A stretch of DNA of 7,157 bases from JAFGIT01 sp016929465 [NCBI: Candidatus Coatesbacteria bacterium] (lineage in GTDB: Bacteria; B130-G9). The translations under genes were made by a program, and so were the position numbers. The notes beneath the pieces were generated by a model. It had not been told where the DNA came from. It ran no database searches and saw only the letters and a program-made list of their open reading frames with translations. The stretch lies in NCBI GenBank assembly GCA_016929465.1, contig JAFGIT010000317.1, positions 1-7,157 of the forward strand, given 5' to 3'. Of the stretch, positions 6,718 through 7,157 are shown piece by piece (the stretch's first letter is position 1; each line of letters starts with the position of its first letter).

Positions 6718-7157
6718 TCAGACGCCGAGGACCTCTGCTATCTCGCCGTAGTGCTCCTCGGTCTCGGCCTTGATCGCCGCGATGTCGTCCTCGGCGATAT
6801 TTCGCTCCTTCAGGAAAGGCATCTCGGCGAGCTCATTGGCGCTCATCGGTGCTCCCCACGCGCAGGCCAACGGGAAGAACCGGTCCGCCGAGTAGAGTAT
6901 GTGGGCAAGGAGGTTGCTCTTTTCCGCGAGTTCGGGATTGTGATGGTGCCTGACAGCGTCCGTGAGCGTCTCTGGGAAGTTCCAGTGCTTGAAGATGCGC
7001 CCAGATATCTCGCCGTGGTCGATCCCTATGACTTCCATCTCGACTTCGTTTATATCGAGCTTGAGGGGCTCGCCCCAGTCCATGAATTGCGAGATGTATC
7101 CGGGCACCGCGTCGAGGATCGCGAGCTGGCCAATGTCGTGCAAGAGACCGGCCACAA
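6718..7157 (-). CDS. HDOD-domain protein, C-terminal part (5' end outside window)
   Basis: Partial gene: about 146 residues up to the stop are present and the reading frame is open to the window edge, so the true start lies beyond base 7157. The visible part matches the second half of an HDOD domain, a non-enzymatic or cryptic relative of HD phosphohydrolases found in bacterial signalling proteins: AGLLHDIGQLAIL at the edge, then EVIGIDHGEISGRIFKHW, LTDAVRHHHNPE and a helical region LLAHILYSADRFF. The HD pair and the later His residues are retained. About 25 acidic residues in the tail end in EHYGEIAEVLGV. HDOD proteins often sit in two-component or c-di-GMP-linked circuits, but most have no known ligand. 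No effector domain follows at the C-terminus; any REC, EAL or other partner would be upstream, out of view. The next gene starts 306 bases downstream behind its own promoter candidate, so the two are probably separate units. Confidence 0.9.
   Translation of the reverse strand, partial: VAGLLHDIGQLAILDAVPGYISQFMDWGEPLKLDINEVEMEVIGIDHGEISGRIFKHWNFPETLTDAVRHHHNPELAEKSNLLAHILYSADRFFPLACAWGAPMSANELAEMPFLKERNIAEDDIAAIKAETEEHYGEIAEVLGV

Overview
The window (about 55% G+C by eye) carries five genes, all on the minus strand, so transcription runs from base 7157 towards base 1. The genes use Shine-Dalgarno-like sites (AGGAGA, GAGGAG, AAGGGG), at least one well-supported TTG start and sigma70-like promoter candidates. 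The largest protein has a Sec-type signal peptide. This fits a bacterium, probably from an uncultivated or thinly sampled lineage. There is no rRNA, tRNA or strong housekeeping marker, so I do not name a phylum.

Layout in transcription order. (1) 7157-6718: the C-terminal part of an HDOD-domain signalling protein, cut by the window edge. (2) 6717-6412: a 306-base intergenic stretch with hairpins, a promoter candidate and a GAGGAG ribosome binding site. (3) 6411-4981: a cobalamin-binding radical SAM enzyme of unknown substrate. (4) 4950-4333: a small integral membrane protein with about six predicted membrane segments, 30 bases or fewer after the radical SAM gene and probably co-transcribed with it. 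(5) 4254-3055: an M24-family (Xaa-Pro aminopeptidase/prolidase-like) metallopeptidase with its own strong ribosome binding site. (6) 3054-2898: an intergenic stretch with a good promoter candidate. (7) 2897-411: a secreted 828-residue protein that joins an N-terminal von Willebrand factor A domain to a C-terminal formylglycine-generating-enzyme (SUMF1)-type domain. (8) 410-1: no supportable gene, but two oppositely oriented 27-base hairpin repeats resembling REP/BIME elements.

The genes do not form one recognisable pathway. Only the radical SAM/membrane protein pair looks like a functional unit, and its product is unknown. I see no CRISPR array, integrase, transposase, toxin-antitoxin pair or defence system. 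The observations most worth following are the REP-like pair, which shows a compensatory base-pair change; the VWA-FGE fusion, which has a variant MIDAS motif and lacks the FGE catalytic cysteine pair; and the altered substrate-side residues of the M24 peptidase.
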